Assembly (NCBI GenBank): GCA_963849605.1
Contig: CAWKHX010000015.1
Coordinates: 248,001 to 312,000, forward strand
Direction of reading: 5' to 3'
DNA: 64,000 nt
Source of the DNA: DASPHG01 sp963849605
GTDB taxonomy: Bacteria > Actinomycetota > Thermoleophilia > Solirubrobacterales > Thermoleophilaceae
Both the position numbers and the translations under genes were made by a program. The notes beneath the pieces are model-generated. The model was given only the letters and a program-made list of their open reading frames with translations, ran no database searches and was not told where the DNA came from. Positions 1 through 7,862 of the stretch are shown piece by piece (within the stretch, counting starts at the first letter, position 1; every line of letters starts with the position of its first letter).

Positions 1-811
1 CCGTGAACAGCGCGGCGGCGCCCGCGAGCTCACCGTGGTTGGCGTCGTTGTCAGGGAAGAGCGCGTCGATCGCGTGCAGGATCTCGTGCTCGCCGCCGCT
101 GCACGGGCGGCTCGACCCGGCCGTCGCCATCGCGAGCCCGGATAGGACCAGCGCCTCGGCCAGCGCGATCAGAAACGAGTCGTCATCGATCCCGTCCTCG
201 CGGTGCAGCACGGCGGCGGCGGCCGTGTGCGCGAACGTGACCGCGACGCCGTCGACGGGCTCGTCGCGAGCCTGCTCGGCGAGCCGCCAGTCCGCGATCG
301 CGGAGAGGTTCGAGACGGCGTCGCCGATGCCCGAACGGCGCATCCGCGGCTCGCTCCGGCGCACGTAGTCGAGGTCGACGACGATCGCCATCGGCATCTG
401 CACTCCGTAGGACCCCTTGTGGCCGTTGTGGACCAGCGACGACACCGGGGACGCGATCCCGTCGTGCGCGAGGTTGGTCGCGACCCCGACCAGCGGCAGC
501 CCCGTGAGCGTCGCCGCGTACTTCGCGACGTCGAGCGTGCGGCCGCCGCCGATGCCGACGAGCGCGTCGAAGGCGCCGCCGCGGAGCTTCTCGGCGAGCT
601 CGCGGGCGGCGACCAGCGTCCCGCCCTCGACGGTGAAGAAGTCCGCGTTCTCGAGCTGCGGCCGAAGCGTCGCCGCAAGTTCCTCGCCCAGAACCGGGCC
701 GACCGCTACTGCGACATGGCCTCCGCTCGATATCCGCCGGTCCGAGAGCAGCGGCGCGAGGGCCTGCACGGCGCCGGGCCCGATGTCGATCGCGAGCGGC
801 GTCGCGACCAT
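1..811 (-). CDS. sn-glycerol-1-phosphate dehydrogenase family protein (C-terminus outside window)
   Basis: Iron-containing alcohol dehydrogenase superfamily, closest in pattern to the AraM/EgsA group, which reduces dihydroxyacetone phosphate to sn-glycerol-1-phosphate with NAD(P)H. The first 270 residues are visible. The nucleotide-binding motif GIGGGRTLDVAK is at residues 86-97 and a TNLAHDGIASPVSS block follows near 112. Asp164 (GDAVSN), His242 (GGEHEI) and His259 (NHGE) are in the right order for the three metal ligands. The ATG lies 5 nt after the stop of the upstream nucleotidyltransferase, so this is the last visible gene of the minus-strand operon starting at 6287. Neighbours suggest the product feeds an activated-polyol or teichoic-acid-like polymer; that is inference. 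A related polyol-phosphate dehydrogenase is possible. Confidence 0.82.
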   Translation of the reverse strand, partial: MVATPLAIDIGPGAVQALAPLLSDRRISSGGHVAVAVGPVLGEELAATLRPQLENADFFTVEGGTLVAARELAEKLRGGAFDALVGIGGGRTLDVAKYAATLTGLPLVGVATNLAHDGIASPVSSLVHNGHKGSYGVQMPMAIVVDLDYVRRSEPRMRRSGIGDAVSNLSAIADWRLAEQARDEPVDGVAVTFAHTAAAAVLHREDGIDDDSFLIALAEALVLSGLAMATAGSSRPCSGGEHEILHAIDALFPDNDANHGELAGAAALFT

Positions 812-816
812 GCGGC

Positions 817-1548
817 TCAGTAGCGGCACGCAACCTCCCGCGCGCGCGCGAGATCGTCGTGATCGTCCACCTCGACCCAGTCGACCTGCCCGATCGGGGC
901 GATCCCGATGCGACCGCCGCGATCGGCGAACTCCTGGTAGCCGTCCTCGTAGTACAGATCGGGGTCCCGCTTCCACGTGGCCTCGAGCGAATCAGCGAGC
1001 GGGTCCGTCGCCTCCGCCTCGATCAGCGTGACGCCGATGTACTCGCCCCGCGCCGTCGACGGTTCGAGCGCCTTGTTGATCCGGTCCATGAACCCGTCGT
1101 CGGTCACGTGGAGCTTCATCTCCTCCTCGCCGAGAGCCTTCTCGGTATCCGCCGCAAGCACGATGGCAGGCCCGCGTGCGGCGAGAACGGTCTCCTCGAC
1201 GCTCGCCGGGTGAACAGTGTCGCCGTTGACGAGGATGGCTCCGCCGCGCAGCTGCTCGCGCGCGATCCACAGCGAGTACGCGTTGTTCCACTCCTCCGCC
1301 TTGTCGTTGAAGACGAGCTCGAGGTTGACCCCGTGGTCCTTTTCGAGCGCCTGCTTGCGCTCGTCGATCCGGTGCGCGGCGAAGCCCGTGACTACGGCCA
1401 CGTCGTCGAGCCCCGCGCGCTTGAGGTTGGCTAGCGCGATGTCGAGGATGGTGCGCTCGCCGTCCACCGGCAGCAGCGTCTTCGGCAGGTCATCGGTGAG
1501 CGGCTGCAGGCGCCGGCCGGCACCCGCAGCCAGGACGAGCCCGATCAA
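817..1548 (-). CDS. LicC-like nucleotidyltransferase (sugar/choline/inositol-phosphate type)
   Basis: A 243-residue NTP transferase, a full-length family member. The N-terminal loop LVLAAGAGRRLQPLT (residues 4-18) and PKTLLPVDG are the nucleotide-binding signatures, and VNGDTV supplies the metal-binding Asp. The internal segment NNAYSLW resembles CTP:phosphocholine or inositol-phosphate cytidylyltransferases more than glucose-1-phosphate thymidylyltransferases. The TTG start overlaps the stop of the upstream membrane protein as TTGA; a longer ORF reaching back to 1749 is an antisense-free shadow of that neighbour and is rejected. It probably makes a CDP-activated small alcohol for the CDP-alcohol transferase encoded two genes upstream. 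The substrate cannot be read from sequence. Confidence 0.82.
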   Translation of the reverse strand: MIGLVLAAGAGRRLQPLTDDLPKTLLPVDGERTILDIALANLKRAGLDDVAVVTGFAAHRIDERKQALEKDHGVNLELVFNDKAEEWNNAYSLWIAREQLRGGAILVNGDTVHPASVEETVLAARGPAIVLAADTEKALGEEEMKLHVTDDGFMDRINKALEPSTARGEYIGVTLIEAEATDPLADSLEATWKRDPDLYYEDGYQEFADRGGRIGIAPIGQVDWVEVDDHDDLARAREVACRY

Positions 1549-2210
1549 TCCCCCTCGTCCTCCTCGTCCTCGTAGATCGAGACCGGCGCGGCGGACTGGC
1601 GCGCCCACGATGCGACGCACTCGGTGACGAGGACAACCGCGAGGACTCCGGCGAGCACGAACAGCGCCGCGGGCAGGGCGTCCGCCGCGAGCAGGAGCGT
1701 TACGAGGACGAGCCGCCCGTCCCAGCCGCCGAGCAGCACGTCGAGCCACGCGGCGGGCGGCTTCCCCTGGAAGCGCGCGCGGTAGACGAGGTCGTAGTGC
1801 CGGAACGCGAGCACCGCGATCAGTGCGAACGCACCGGCGGACGACGACTCGCCGACGGTGGAGCCGATCCAGATCAGGCTGCCGTACTCGCCGACGCGCA
1901 CGACGCCCGGCAGCGCCCAGGCGAAGCGATCGGTGTGCGGCCTTCCGCTCGAGATGCCGGCCCAGAGGATGAACCAGGCGATCGCCGCAGCGACCGTGCC
2001 GTTCGAGGCGCCGTCCCCCTCGACGGCGATGACCGCCAGCAGCCCGCCGAGGCCGATCAGGGCAAGCGGCAGAGGCGGAACCGGGATGAGACGGCCGACG
2101 GCGGCGCCGAGGAGCCGCGCCAGCGGCCCGTCGTCGCGGTAGCTCTCGAGCGGTGTGCGGGGCGCGCGAGCGAAGCGTTCGCCGATCGCGATTCCGGGTG
2201 CCGTGCTCAT
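1545..2210 (-). CDS. DUF5941-like integral membrane protein
   Basis: A 221-residue protein with a soluble N-terminal 30-40 residues and then several hydrophobic segments (around LALIGLGGLLAVIAV, TVAAAIAWFILWAG, FALIAVLAF and ALFVLAGVLAVVLV), ending in an acidic tail rich in Glu and Asp. It looks like the DUF5941 proteins that are found beside, or fused to, actinobacterial CDP-alcohol phosphatidyltransferases. The ATG at 2210 overlaps the upstream stop as ATGA, which fixes the start and implies translational coupling. The role is unknown; context suggests a membrane partner of the phosphatidyltransferase. Confidence 0.72.
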   Translation of the reverse strand: MSTAPGIAIGERFARAPRTPLESYRDDGPLARLLGAAVGRLIPVPPLPLALIGLGGLLAVIAVEGDGASNGTVAAAIAWFILWAGISSGRPHTDRFAWALPGVVRVGEYGSLIWIGSTVGESSSAGAFALIAVLAFRHYDLVYRARFQGKPPAAWLDVLLGGWDGRLVLVTLLLAADALPAALFVLAGVLAVVLVTECVASWARQSAAPVSIYEDEEDEGD

Positions 2211-4105
2211 CGCGGCAGGCTCCTCCACTTGGCGAGCGTACGAAGAGTGCGGCCCGTGGACGTGTAGAGCAGCGCGAACGTGCCCCACGAGAGCAGCACG
2301 ATGAACGTGGTGCGGGGGGTGAAGAGCGCGGCCGTCAAGCACGTCACCGCGAACCGCTCGCCGATCGGGAACGCGGCCATCTTCTTGAGCCAGATGAGGC
2401 CGGGGATGCGGTCGAGCAGGCGCCAGCTCGCCAGGATGCGCCGCGGCAGGGACTTCGGCACGGCGCGCTCCGTCTCCGCGTTGTCCGACTCGTCGTCCTC
2501 GGCGGCCTCCCGCAGCTCGGCCGCCGAGGCGGCCCGCTCGAGCAGGCCAAGGTTGGGCTCGAGCGTGTCACGCGACTTCATGCGCGCGAGGCCGAGCGCT
2601 TCGTCCGGCGCCTGCGCGACCGGCGGCTGCGGCGTCTCGGCGATCGCCTGGCGGTCGGTCGCCCCATAGGAGAAGTCGAACGAGTGGCGCAGCGTCTGGA
2701 GCGTCAGCATCGCGCCCGCCAGGACCCAGACCTCCGAGCTGCTGGCACCGATCCCGAGACCCGCGTAGGCGACGTACTCCTTCGCCCGGTCGAACATCGA
2801 GTCGAGGTAGGCGCCGAACTTCGAGTACCGGCGCGTGTACCGCGCGAGCTGTCCGTCGACGCAGTCGAACACAAACGACAGGTAGAGGAGTACGGCGCCG
2901 ACGATGTAGCCCGCGCGCTCGCCCGTCGCGAACGCGGTGCCGGCGGCGATGCCGACGCACAGCGCGATGACGGTGACCTGGTTCGGGCTCAACCCGATGC
3001 GTGCCGCCCACCGCGCCAGATACCGCGACCACGTGCTCACGAAGAACGTCGTGAAGAAGCCGTCCGACCCCTTCACGGCCGACTTGAGCCTCACCTGCTC
3101 CTCGTCGTGCTCCGCCATCGCCTCGGCGACCTCCGCCGCCGCCGCGCGCGACAGCGGGCGTTCGTAGAAGAACCCGCGGATGCCGCTGTTGCCCATGTGC
3201 ACGCCGCGGCGAACGAGCCCCACGAGCAGCAGCGAGACGACGTCCTGCTTGGCGGCCTCTTGGCGAAGCGCCAGCTCGGCCTCGTCCGCGGCCGGCAGGG
3301 AGCGCGCCAGCTCGCGCTTGCGGCGCGTGTACTCCTCCGGCTCCATCGGCGGCACCTCCTCGCGCGAGCGGCCGGCGGCCTCCAGCGCGTCGCGCGCGAT
3401 GCGGCGCTCGGCCTTGAGCGCCGCACGGCCGAGCGCCATGCGCCACTGCTCGGTCTTGTGCGCGGCCTCCTTGTCCCAGCTCGCCGGGACGCCGTCGGCC
3501 ATGAGGTCGCGCAGCTCGCCCGCGGCCTCGGCGAATGTGGGTGTGTCGGTGGCGGCGACCTTGAGCACTCCGAGGAACGACATCCGCGGCGCGCTGACCG
3601 AGTGGTAGGCGGACGACGCGCTCACGAGCCGCCCGCGCGCAAGCCGGCCACGCATGCCGAAGACGCCGCCACCCCCGATGCCGGTGCCGAGCACCCCCGT
3701 CGCTATCCCCGGGCTCGCGAGCAGACCCTCGAGCGCGCCGCTATCGACCACGACATCGGCGAAAGCGACGACGAACCCGCCGGTCGCACCCTCCGCCAGG
3801 TCGGCGATCTCGGCGAGGTCCTCGCTCGGGCCGGCGCACGCGTGCACGGTCGCGCCGCCGCGCTCGGCGGCCGGCCGGAGTGCCTCCTCGAACCCCGGGC
3901 GCGTCACGACGTGCACGTCCTCGAGCCCCAGCGCCGCCACCTGCTGCAGGAGCCGTTCGAGCAGCGTGCCGCCGTCCCACGGAAGCGCCGCGGCCGGGCC
4001 GCCGTCATCGGCAGCCGCGGTCGCCACGAGCACCGCCGTGGTGACGTTGCCCGAGAGCTGAACTGGCGGCCTACGCTGCGGCGGGCTCTGGAGTTCGGTC
4101 GCCAT
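2207..4105 (-). CDS. CDP-alcohol phosphatidyltransferase with N-terminal NTP-transferase-like domain
   Basis: A 632-residue, two-part membrane enzyme. Roughly residues 411-439 contain the diagnostic CDP-alcohol transferase signature D-G-x2-A-R-x8-G-x3-D-x3-D (DGQLAR, then G, LD and FD), inside several membrane segments. Such enzymes join a CDP-activated alcohol to a second alcohol, releasing CMP. The first ~230 residues resemble a nucleotidyltransferase fold but lack the AAGxGxR loop, so this part may be non-catalytic. The order recalls the inositol-phosphate cytidylyltransferase/di-inositol-phosphate-phosphate synthase fusions. The ATG at 4105 overlaps the upstream gene by 35 nt; GTG at 4045 is an alternative. 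It is encoded with a separate LicC-like enzyme that could supply its CDP substrate. Confidence 0.85.
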   Translation of the reverse strand: MATELQSPPQRRPPVQLSGNVTTAVLVATAAADDGGPAAALPWDGGTLLERLLQQVAALGLEDVHVVTRPGFEEALRPAAERGGATVHACAGPSEDLAEIADLAEGATGGFVVAFADVVVDSGALEGLLASPGIATGVLGTGIGGGGVFGMRGRLARGRLVSASSAYHSVSAPRMSFLGVLKVAATDTPTFAEAAGELRDLMADGVPASWDKEAAHKTEQWRMALGRAALKAERRIARDALEAAGRSREEVPPMEPEEYTRRKRELARSLPAADEAELALRQEAAKQDVVSLLLVGLVRRGVHMGNSGIRGFFYERPLSRAAAAEVAEAMAEHDEEQVRLKSAVKGSDGFFTTFFVSTWSRYLARWAARIGLSPNQVTVIALCVGIAAGTAFATGERAGYIVGAVLLYLSFVFDCVDGQLARYTRRYSKFGAYLDSMFDRAKEYVAYAGLGIGASSSEVWVLAGAMLTLQTLRHSFDFSYGATDRQAIAETPQPPVAQAPDEALGLARMKSRDTLEPNLGLLERAASAAELREAAEDDESDNAETERAVPKSLPRRILASWRLLDRIPGLIWLKKMAAFPIGERFAVTCLTAALFTPRTTFIVLLSWGTFALLYTSTGRTLRTLAKWRSLPR

Positions 4106-6287
4106 CGTTGTCTGTCAGTTGGGCGAGAAGCGACTCCCACTGCGCGCCGATCTCGCCGGTTTCGAATTTCCGTGCCTTCTCGACCGCGGCGGCGCCGTAG
4201 CGCTGCCGCCTGTCGCCGTCGTGGATCAGCTCGAGGAGCGCCTGGGTCATGCCCGCGACATCCTGGGCGGGAACGAGGACCCCGTCGCGGCCGGGATCGA
4301 TGATCTCCGCGGGCCCGCGCGGGCAGTCGAAGCTCACCACCGGCAGCCCCTTGCTCATTGCCTCCACGATCACCATGCCGAATCCCTCGTACCGCGAGCT
4401 CAGCGCGAACACGGACGCCCTCGACATGAACTCGCCGAGGCGCTTCGTCGCGCCCATCAGGAAGACGTTGTTGTACACGCCGTGCCTGAGTATGCGTCGG
4501 CGGAGGCGCTGCTCCCGGTTGCCCTCGCCGTAGATCCGCAGCTGCCACTCCGGATGCTCGCGGGCAATTGGCACGTAGGCGTCGATCAGCAGGTCGAATC
4601 CCTTCTGCCAGGTGAGCCGGCCCGCCGCGAGCACGACCTTCTGGCGCTCGGCCCTGGGCTCGCCCGGCACGCGCGGCACGGCGTTCGGGATCCGCGCGAT
4701 CCGCGTGTCGGTCCCGGCGAGGGCCTGCTCGTAGTCGAGGCGGTCCGCGTCGGTCAACACGACCAGCGCGTCGAGGCCGCCGTAGCGGCGCTCGATCTGG
4801 CGCGCCAGGCCGGGCCGGTGCGCGCGGAAGTTGAGGTGCTCCTGGCCGACGACTAGCACGCGGTCGGGCGCGAATTGCGCGGCGATCACGTTCAGCGCGG
4901 GCCGCGTCGCAATCAGCACCCCGGGCTCGAGTGAGCGCAGCTTCTTGATCAGCCGCGCGTCGCCGCGCGGACTCGAGGCGCTGAACGCCCACTCCTCCGG
5001 GTGGACCAGGAAACTCGGGAGCTTCCGGATCCGGCGCCTCATCCGGCCGCGCCAGCCGTCCGGCTGCGCCACGCTGCGGCGGTCGTCGACCACGCTCACC
5101 TCGATCCCGTCGGGGAAGGGGAAGTGCGGCCGCTCGCGGCGGCGGATCAGGCTGATCAGCTCGACGTCGTGGTTCTCCGCGAGTCGCTCCACGAGGCTCA
5201 GCGTGGTGCGAATGGTGCCGCCGATGCCGTACGCGTTCATCAGCAGGACGTAGACCTTGCCGGTGCCGAACTGGGCGCCCTGCCGGCGGCGCCGAGGACG
5301 GCCGATCAGGATCCGCAGCAACCAGGTCGCCACCGCCTGAACCGCCTTGACCGCGGCCAGCGCGAAGCCCCGCCGGCCCGAGGGACGCTCCTCCGTGACC
5401 GGGGCGGTCCGCGCCGGCGCGGGCTGCAGCCGCGGGGTCTCGACGCGCTCGCGGGCCTCCTCGAGGGTGAGCGGCGAGGACCGGATCGCGAGGCGGTTGC
5501 GCACCGTGTAGTACGGCCGCACGCGACGCGCGACGTCGCCCGCGAGCGCGACGCGCGTTGGAAAGACGACCACCGCAGCCTTGTCGAGGATGTCGTCCGC
5601 GTGCGACGAGAGCCGCAGCCGCTCGTCGCCGCGCTCGAGCCACAGGTTCCAGGCGTCGGTATCGCCCTCGCGCACCAGCTGCCCGAGCGGAAGCCGCGCC
5701 TTGAAGCGCCCGGCCTCGATTGCGACGGACGCCGCGCGCTCGGTCTTGTCGCGCCGGCTAACGGCGACCAGCCGGAGGTCGCCGCCCGCGTCAGGGGGCT
5801 CGCCCTCGATCGCGATCGCCTCGTCCTCGACCTCCACGCGCGTGACCTCTGCGTGCGGCGGCAGCGACCGGCAGCGCACGACCGGCACGTCGCCGTCGAG
5901 CACCTTCGCGCGGAGGCGGTAGAACGCGTCGGGGCCCGGGACGATCCTCGACTTCCTTCCGGCGACACCCTTCCGAGCGGTCATCGGCACGGGCGGGTCG
6001 CCGCCCACGCTCAGCTGAAGGGCCCACTCGTCGTCGCCGCCAACGGGAGCGAGGTCACGCAGGTCGACGTAGGCATGCGCCTCCTTGTCGCGCTCTCCCT
6101 CCGGCTCGAACGCGGCACGGCGTTCGTCATCTGAGCGGCTGCGCCGCAGCACCAGCTCGGCGCCCGCGGAGAGGTCGGCGGGGTCGAGCTGCGCGCGCAC
6201 GTGGAGGCGCCCGTCGACGAGGAGGTGGAAGCGGCTGACGGATGAGCGCCCGCCGCCGCGTTGCGGGAGTCGCTCTGGCCGCTGCAC
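4071..6287 (-). CDS. GT4 glycosyltransferase with N-terminal beta-rich domain
   Basis: A protein of about 738 residues. Residues ~1-200 are a beta-strand-rich region without a recognisable motif, followed by a basic, proline-rich linker and, from ~340, a GT-B fold. GGTIRT marks the N-terminal Rossmann half; AAGRLTWQKGFDLLIDAY (~550) and YEGFGMVIVEAMSKGLPVVS (~650) are the donor-binding GT4 motifs. Teichoic-acid alpha-glucosyltransferases (TagE/TarM-like) have a similar layout. The ORF stays open to 7385, but that extension is antisense to a conserved sulfotransferase and is rejected. I take GTG at 6287 because a TAGCGT box lies 8 nt upstream; TTG at 6305 is an alternative. It is the first gene of the operon running down to position 1. 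Confidence 0.85.
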   Translation of the reverse strand: MQRPERLPQRGGGRSSVSRFHLLVDGRLHVRAQLDPADLSAGAELVLRRSRSDDERRAAFEPEGERDKEAHAYVDLRDLAPVGGDDEWALQLSVGGDPPVPMTARKGVAGRKSRIVPGPDAFYRLRAKVLDGDVPVVRCRSLPPHAEVTRVEVEDEAIAIEGEPPDAGGDLRLVAVSRRDKTERAASVAIEAGRFKARLPLGQLVREGDTDAWNLWLERGDERLRLSSHADDILDKAAVVVFPTRVALAGDVARRVRPYYTVRNRLAIRSSPLTLEEARERVETPRLQPAPARTAPVTEERPSGRRGFALAAVKAVQAVATWLLRILIGRPRRRRQGAQFGTGKVYVLLMNAYGIGGTIRTTLSLVERLAENHDVELISLIRRRERPHFPFPDGIEVSVVDDRRSVAQPDGWRGRMRRRIRKLPSFLVHPEEWAFSASSPRGDARLIKKLRSLEPGVLIATRPALNVIAAQFAPDRVLVVGQEHLNFRAHRPGLARQIERRYGGLDALVVLTDADRLDYEQALAGTDTRIARIPNAVPRVPGEPRAERQKVVLAAGRLTWQKGFDLLIDAYVPIAREHPEWQLRIYGEGNREQRLRRRILRHGVYNNVFLMGATKRLGEFMSRASVFALSSRYEGFGMVIVEAMSKGLPVVSFDCPRGPAEIIDPGRDGVLVPAQDVAGMTQALLELIHDGDRRQRYGAAAVEKARKFETGEIGAQWESLLAQLTDNDGDRTPEPAAA

Positions 6288-6295
6288 GGCCGCGC

Positions 6296-6301
6296 ACGCT
6301 A
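6296..6301 (-). promoter_or_regulatory. -10 box for the minus-strand polymer operon
   Basis: TAGCGT on the minus strand, 8 nt before the GTG at 6287. It shares the 45-bp divergent region with a second box facing the sulfotransferase. Spacing implies a leader of about 1-2 nt. Confidence 0.45.
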
Positions 6302-6320
6302 CCAAGCGCCAGGCGGACTC

Positions 6321-6326
6321 TAAGCT
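6321..6326 (+). promoter_or_regulatory. -10 box, leaderless start of the sulfotransferase operon
   Basis: TAAGCT, exactly 6 nt before ATG 6333 and with no Shine-Dalgarno. This is the spacing expected when transcription starts on the A of the ATG. Confidence 0.5.
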
Positions 6327-6332
6327 GCGCAA

Positions 6333-7862
6333 ATGCCTGGCGGCGGCGTAATCACCGGTCCTCCGGACTTCATCGGCATGGGAACACAGCGGTCCGGGAC
6401 GACCTGGTGGCAGCGCCTGTTGAAGCGACATCCGGCGATCAAGACCCCGCTCAACCGCAAGAAGGAGCAGCACTTCTTCGACAAGTTCGGCAAGCGCCCG
6501 ATGGAGCCGTCCGACATCGCGCGCTACCACGAGCTCTTCCCGCGCGGCCCCGGTGAGCTCTCCGGCGAGTGGACGCCGCGATACATGCGCGACGTCTGGG
6601 GCCCGCGCGTCGTCGCCCAGGCGGCACCCGACGCGAAGGTCCTCGTCATGTTCCGCGACCCCGTCGAGCGCTTTCGCTCCGGGGTGCTGCACCAGGGGCA
6701 GCGCACGCCGTACCGGGACGCGGCGTGGCTCGCAACAGACGCGATCGAGCGCGGGCGCTATGCGCTTCAGCTGCGGCGGGTCTACGACTACTTCGACGAG
6801 GATCAGGTGCTCGTCCTTCAGTACGAGCAGTGCCGGGTGGACCCGTTCGAGCAGTACCGCCGCACGCTCGACTTCATCGGCGCTCCGTGGCACGAGCCGA
6901 AGGAGCCGACGCGCACGCGCGGGACCGCGCAGAAGTCGCGCAAGGAGCCGATCTGGGACGACCTGCGGCACGCGATCGTGCGCGAGCTCGAGGGAGAGGC
7001 CGCCGAGCTGGCCGAGCTCGTGCCCGACCTGGATGTGAGCCTGTGGCCCGACTTCGCGCACCTGGCGACCGCGTCGCAGCGCCCGGCGCCGGACGCGCCA
7101 CCGCGGGTCTCGCTCGGGGGCGCGAGGGGCGGGCCGCCTCACTACGTCGGCGTCGGCACCGAGGACGCCGGGTGCAGGTGGTGGCACGGCCTCCTGCTCG
7201 AGCACGACGCGATCGACGCACCGGCCGAGCGAGAACTCGACTTCTTCGGGACGTTCTGCACGCGCGCGATGACGGACGAGGACGTCGCCGCCTACCACGC
7301 CCGCTTTGAGCAGAGGCCCGGCGCGATCACGGGCGAGTGGACGCGGACGTACATGTACGAGTCGTGGACGCCGATGCTGCTCCACCGGGCGGCGCCCGAA
7401 GCGAAGCTGCTCGTGCTGCTCATGAACCCCGTCGACCGCTATGCGATCAACCTCGCGCGCGCCAGGCGCAGGCGCCGCAACGAGACCGACTCGCTCTCGA
7501 ACACGGTCTCGGTGGGGCGGTACGCGCCCCAGCTGCGCGGGCTGCTCGAGTACTACGACCGCGACCAGATCCTCGTGCTCCAGCTCGAGCGCTGCCTTGC
7601 CGACCCAGACCGCGAGTACGCGCGCACGCTCGACTTCCTCGGAGTCGAGCCGGGCTTCCGGCCGCGCGGCCTTCGCCGCCGTCCGCTGCGCCGCGCCCGC
7701 GGCAACTTCGATCGCGCGGACGCCGACCTCTGGCCCGACCTCGAGATCCCGATGATCAAGGAGCTCGAGGCCGACGTGCGTGAGCTGCGCGAGCTCGTGC
7801 CGGACCTCGACGTGTCGCTCTGGCCGCAGTTCGCGAAATTAGATTCCCCCACCTATGGCTGA
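6333..7862 (+). CDS. double-domain sulfotransferase, second domain degenerate (copy 1)
   Basis: A 509-residue protein made of two sulfotransferase-fold halves. The first half has a complete PAPS site: GTQRSGTTWW at residues 17-26 (5'-phosphosulfate loop) and MFRDPVERFRSG (3'-phosphate site, R-D-P-x2-R-x2-S). The second half (from ~270) aligns block by block with the first (GEWTPRYM versus GEWTRTYM, QLRRVYDYFD versus QLRGLLEYYD), but its loop is GTEDAGCRWW and its RDP motif is MNP, so it should not bind PAPS normally. It probably transfers sulfate to a carbohydrate hydroxyl; the glycan neighbours support this but the acceptor is unknown. It overlaps the next gene, a paralogue, by 8 nt. Confidence 0.88.
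   Translation: MPGGGVITGPPDFIGMGTQRSGTTWWQRLLKRHPAIKTPLNRKKEQHFFDKFGKRPMEPSDIARYHELFPRGPGELSGEWTPRYMRDVWGPRVVAQAAPDAKVLVMFRDPVERFRSGVLHQGQRTPYRDAAWLATDAIERGRYALQLRRVYDYFDEDQVLVLQYEQCRVDPFEQYRRTLDFIGAPWHEPKEPTRTRGTAQKSRKEPIWDDLRHAIVRELEGEAAELAELVPDLDVSLWPDFAHLATASQRPAPDAPPRVSLGGARGGPPHYVGVGTEDAGCRWWHGLLLEHDAIDAPAERELDFFGTFCTRAMTDEDVAAYHARFEQRPGAITGEWTRTYMYESWTPMLLHRAAPEAKLLVLLMNPVDRYAINLARARRRRRNETDSLSNTVSVGRYAPQLRGLLEYYDRDQILVLQLERCLADPDREYARTLDFLGVEPGFRPRGLRRRPLRRARGNFDRADADLWPDLEIPMIKELEADVRELRELVPDLDVSLWPQFAKLDSPTYG

Noticed and set aside
2153..4303. 716-codon plus-strand open frame
   Set aside because: Antisense to the CDP-alcohol transferase; Arg/Ala-rich with no motif, an effect of high G+C.
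6288..7385. N-terminal extension of the GT4 gene
   Set aside because: Antisense to the sulfotransferase gene; the conserved part starts after GTG 6287 and a -10-like box lies between.
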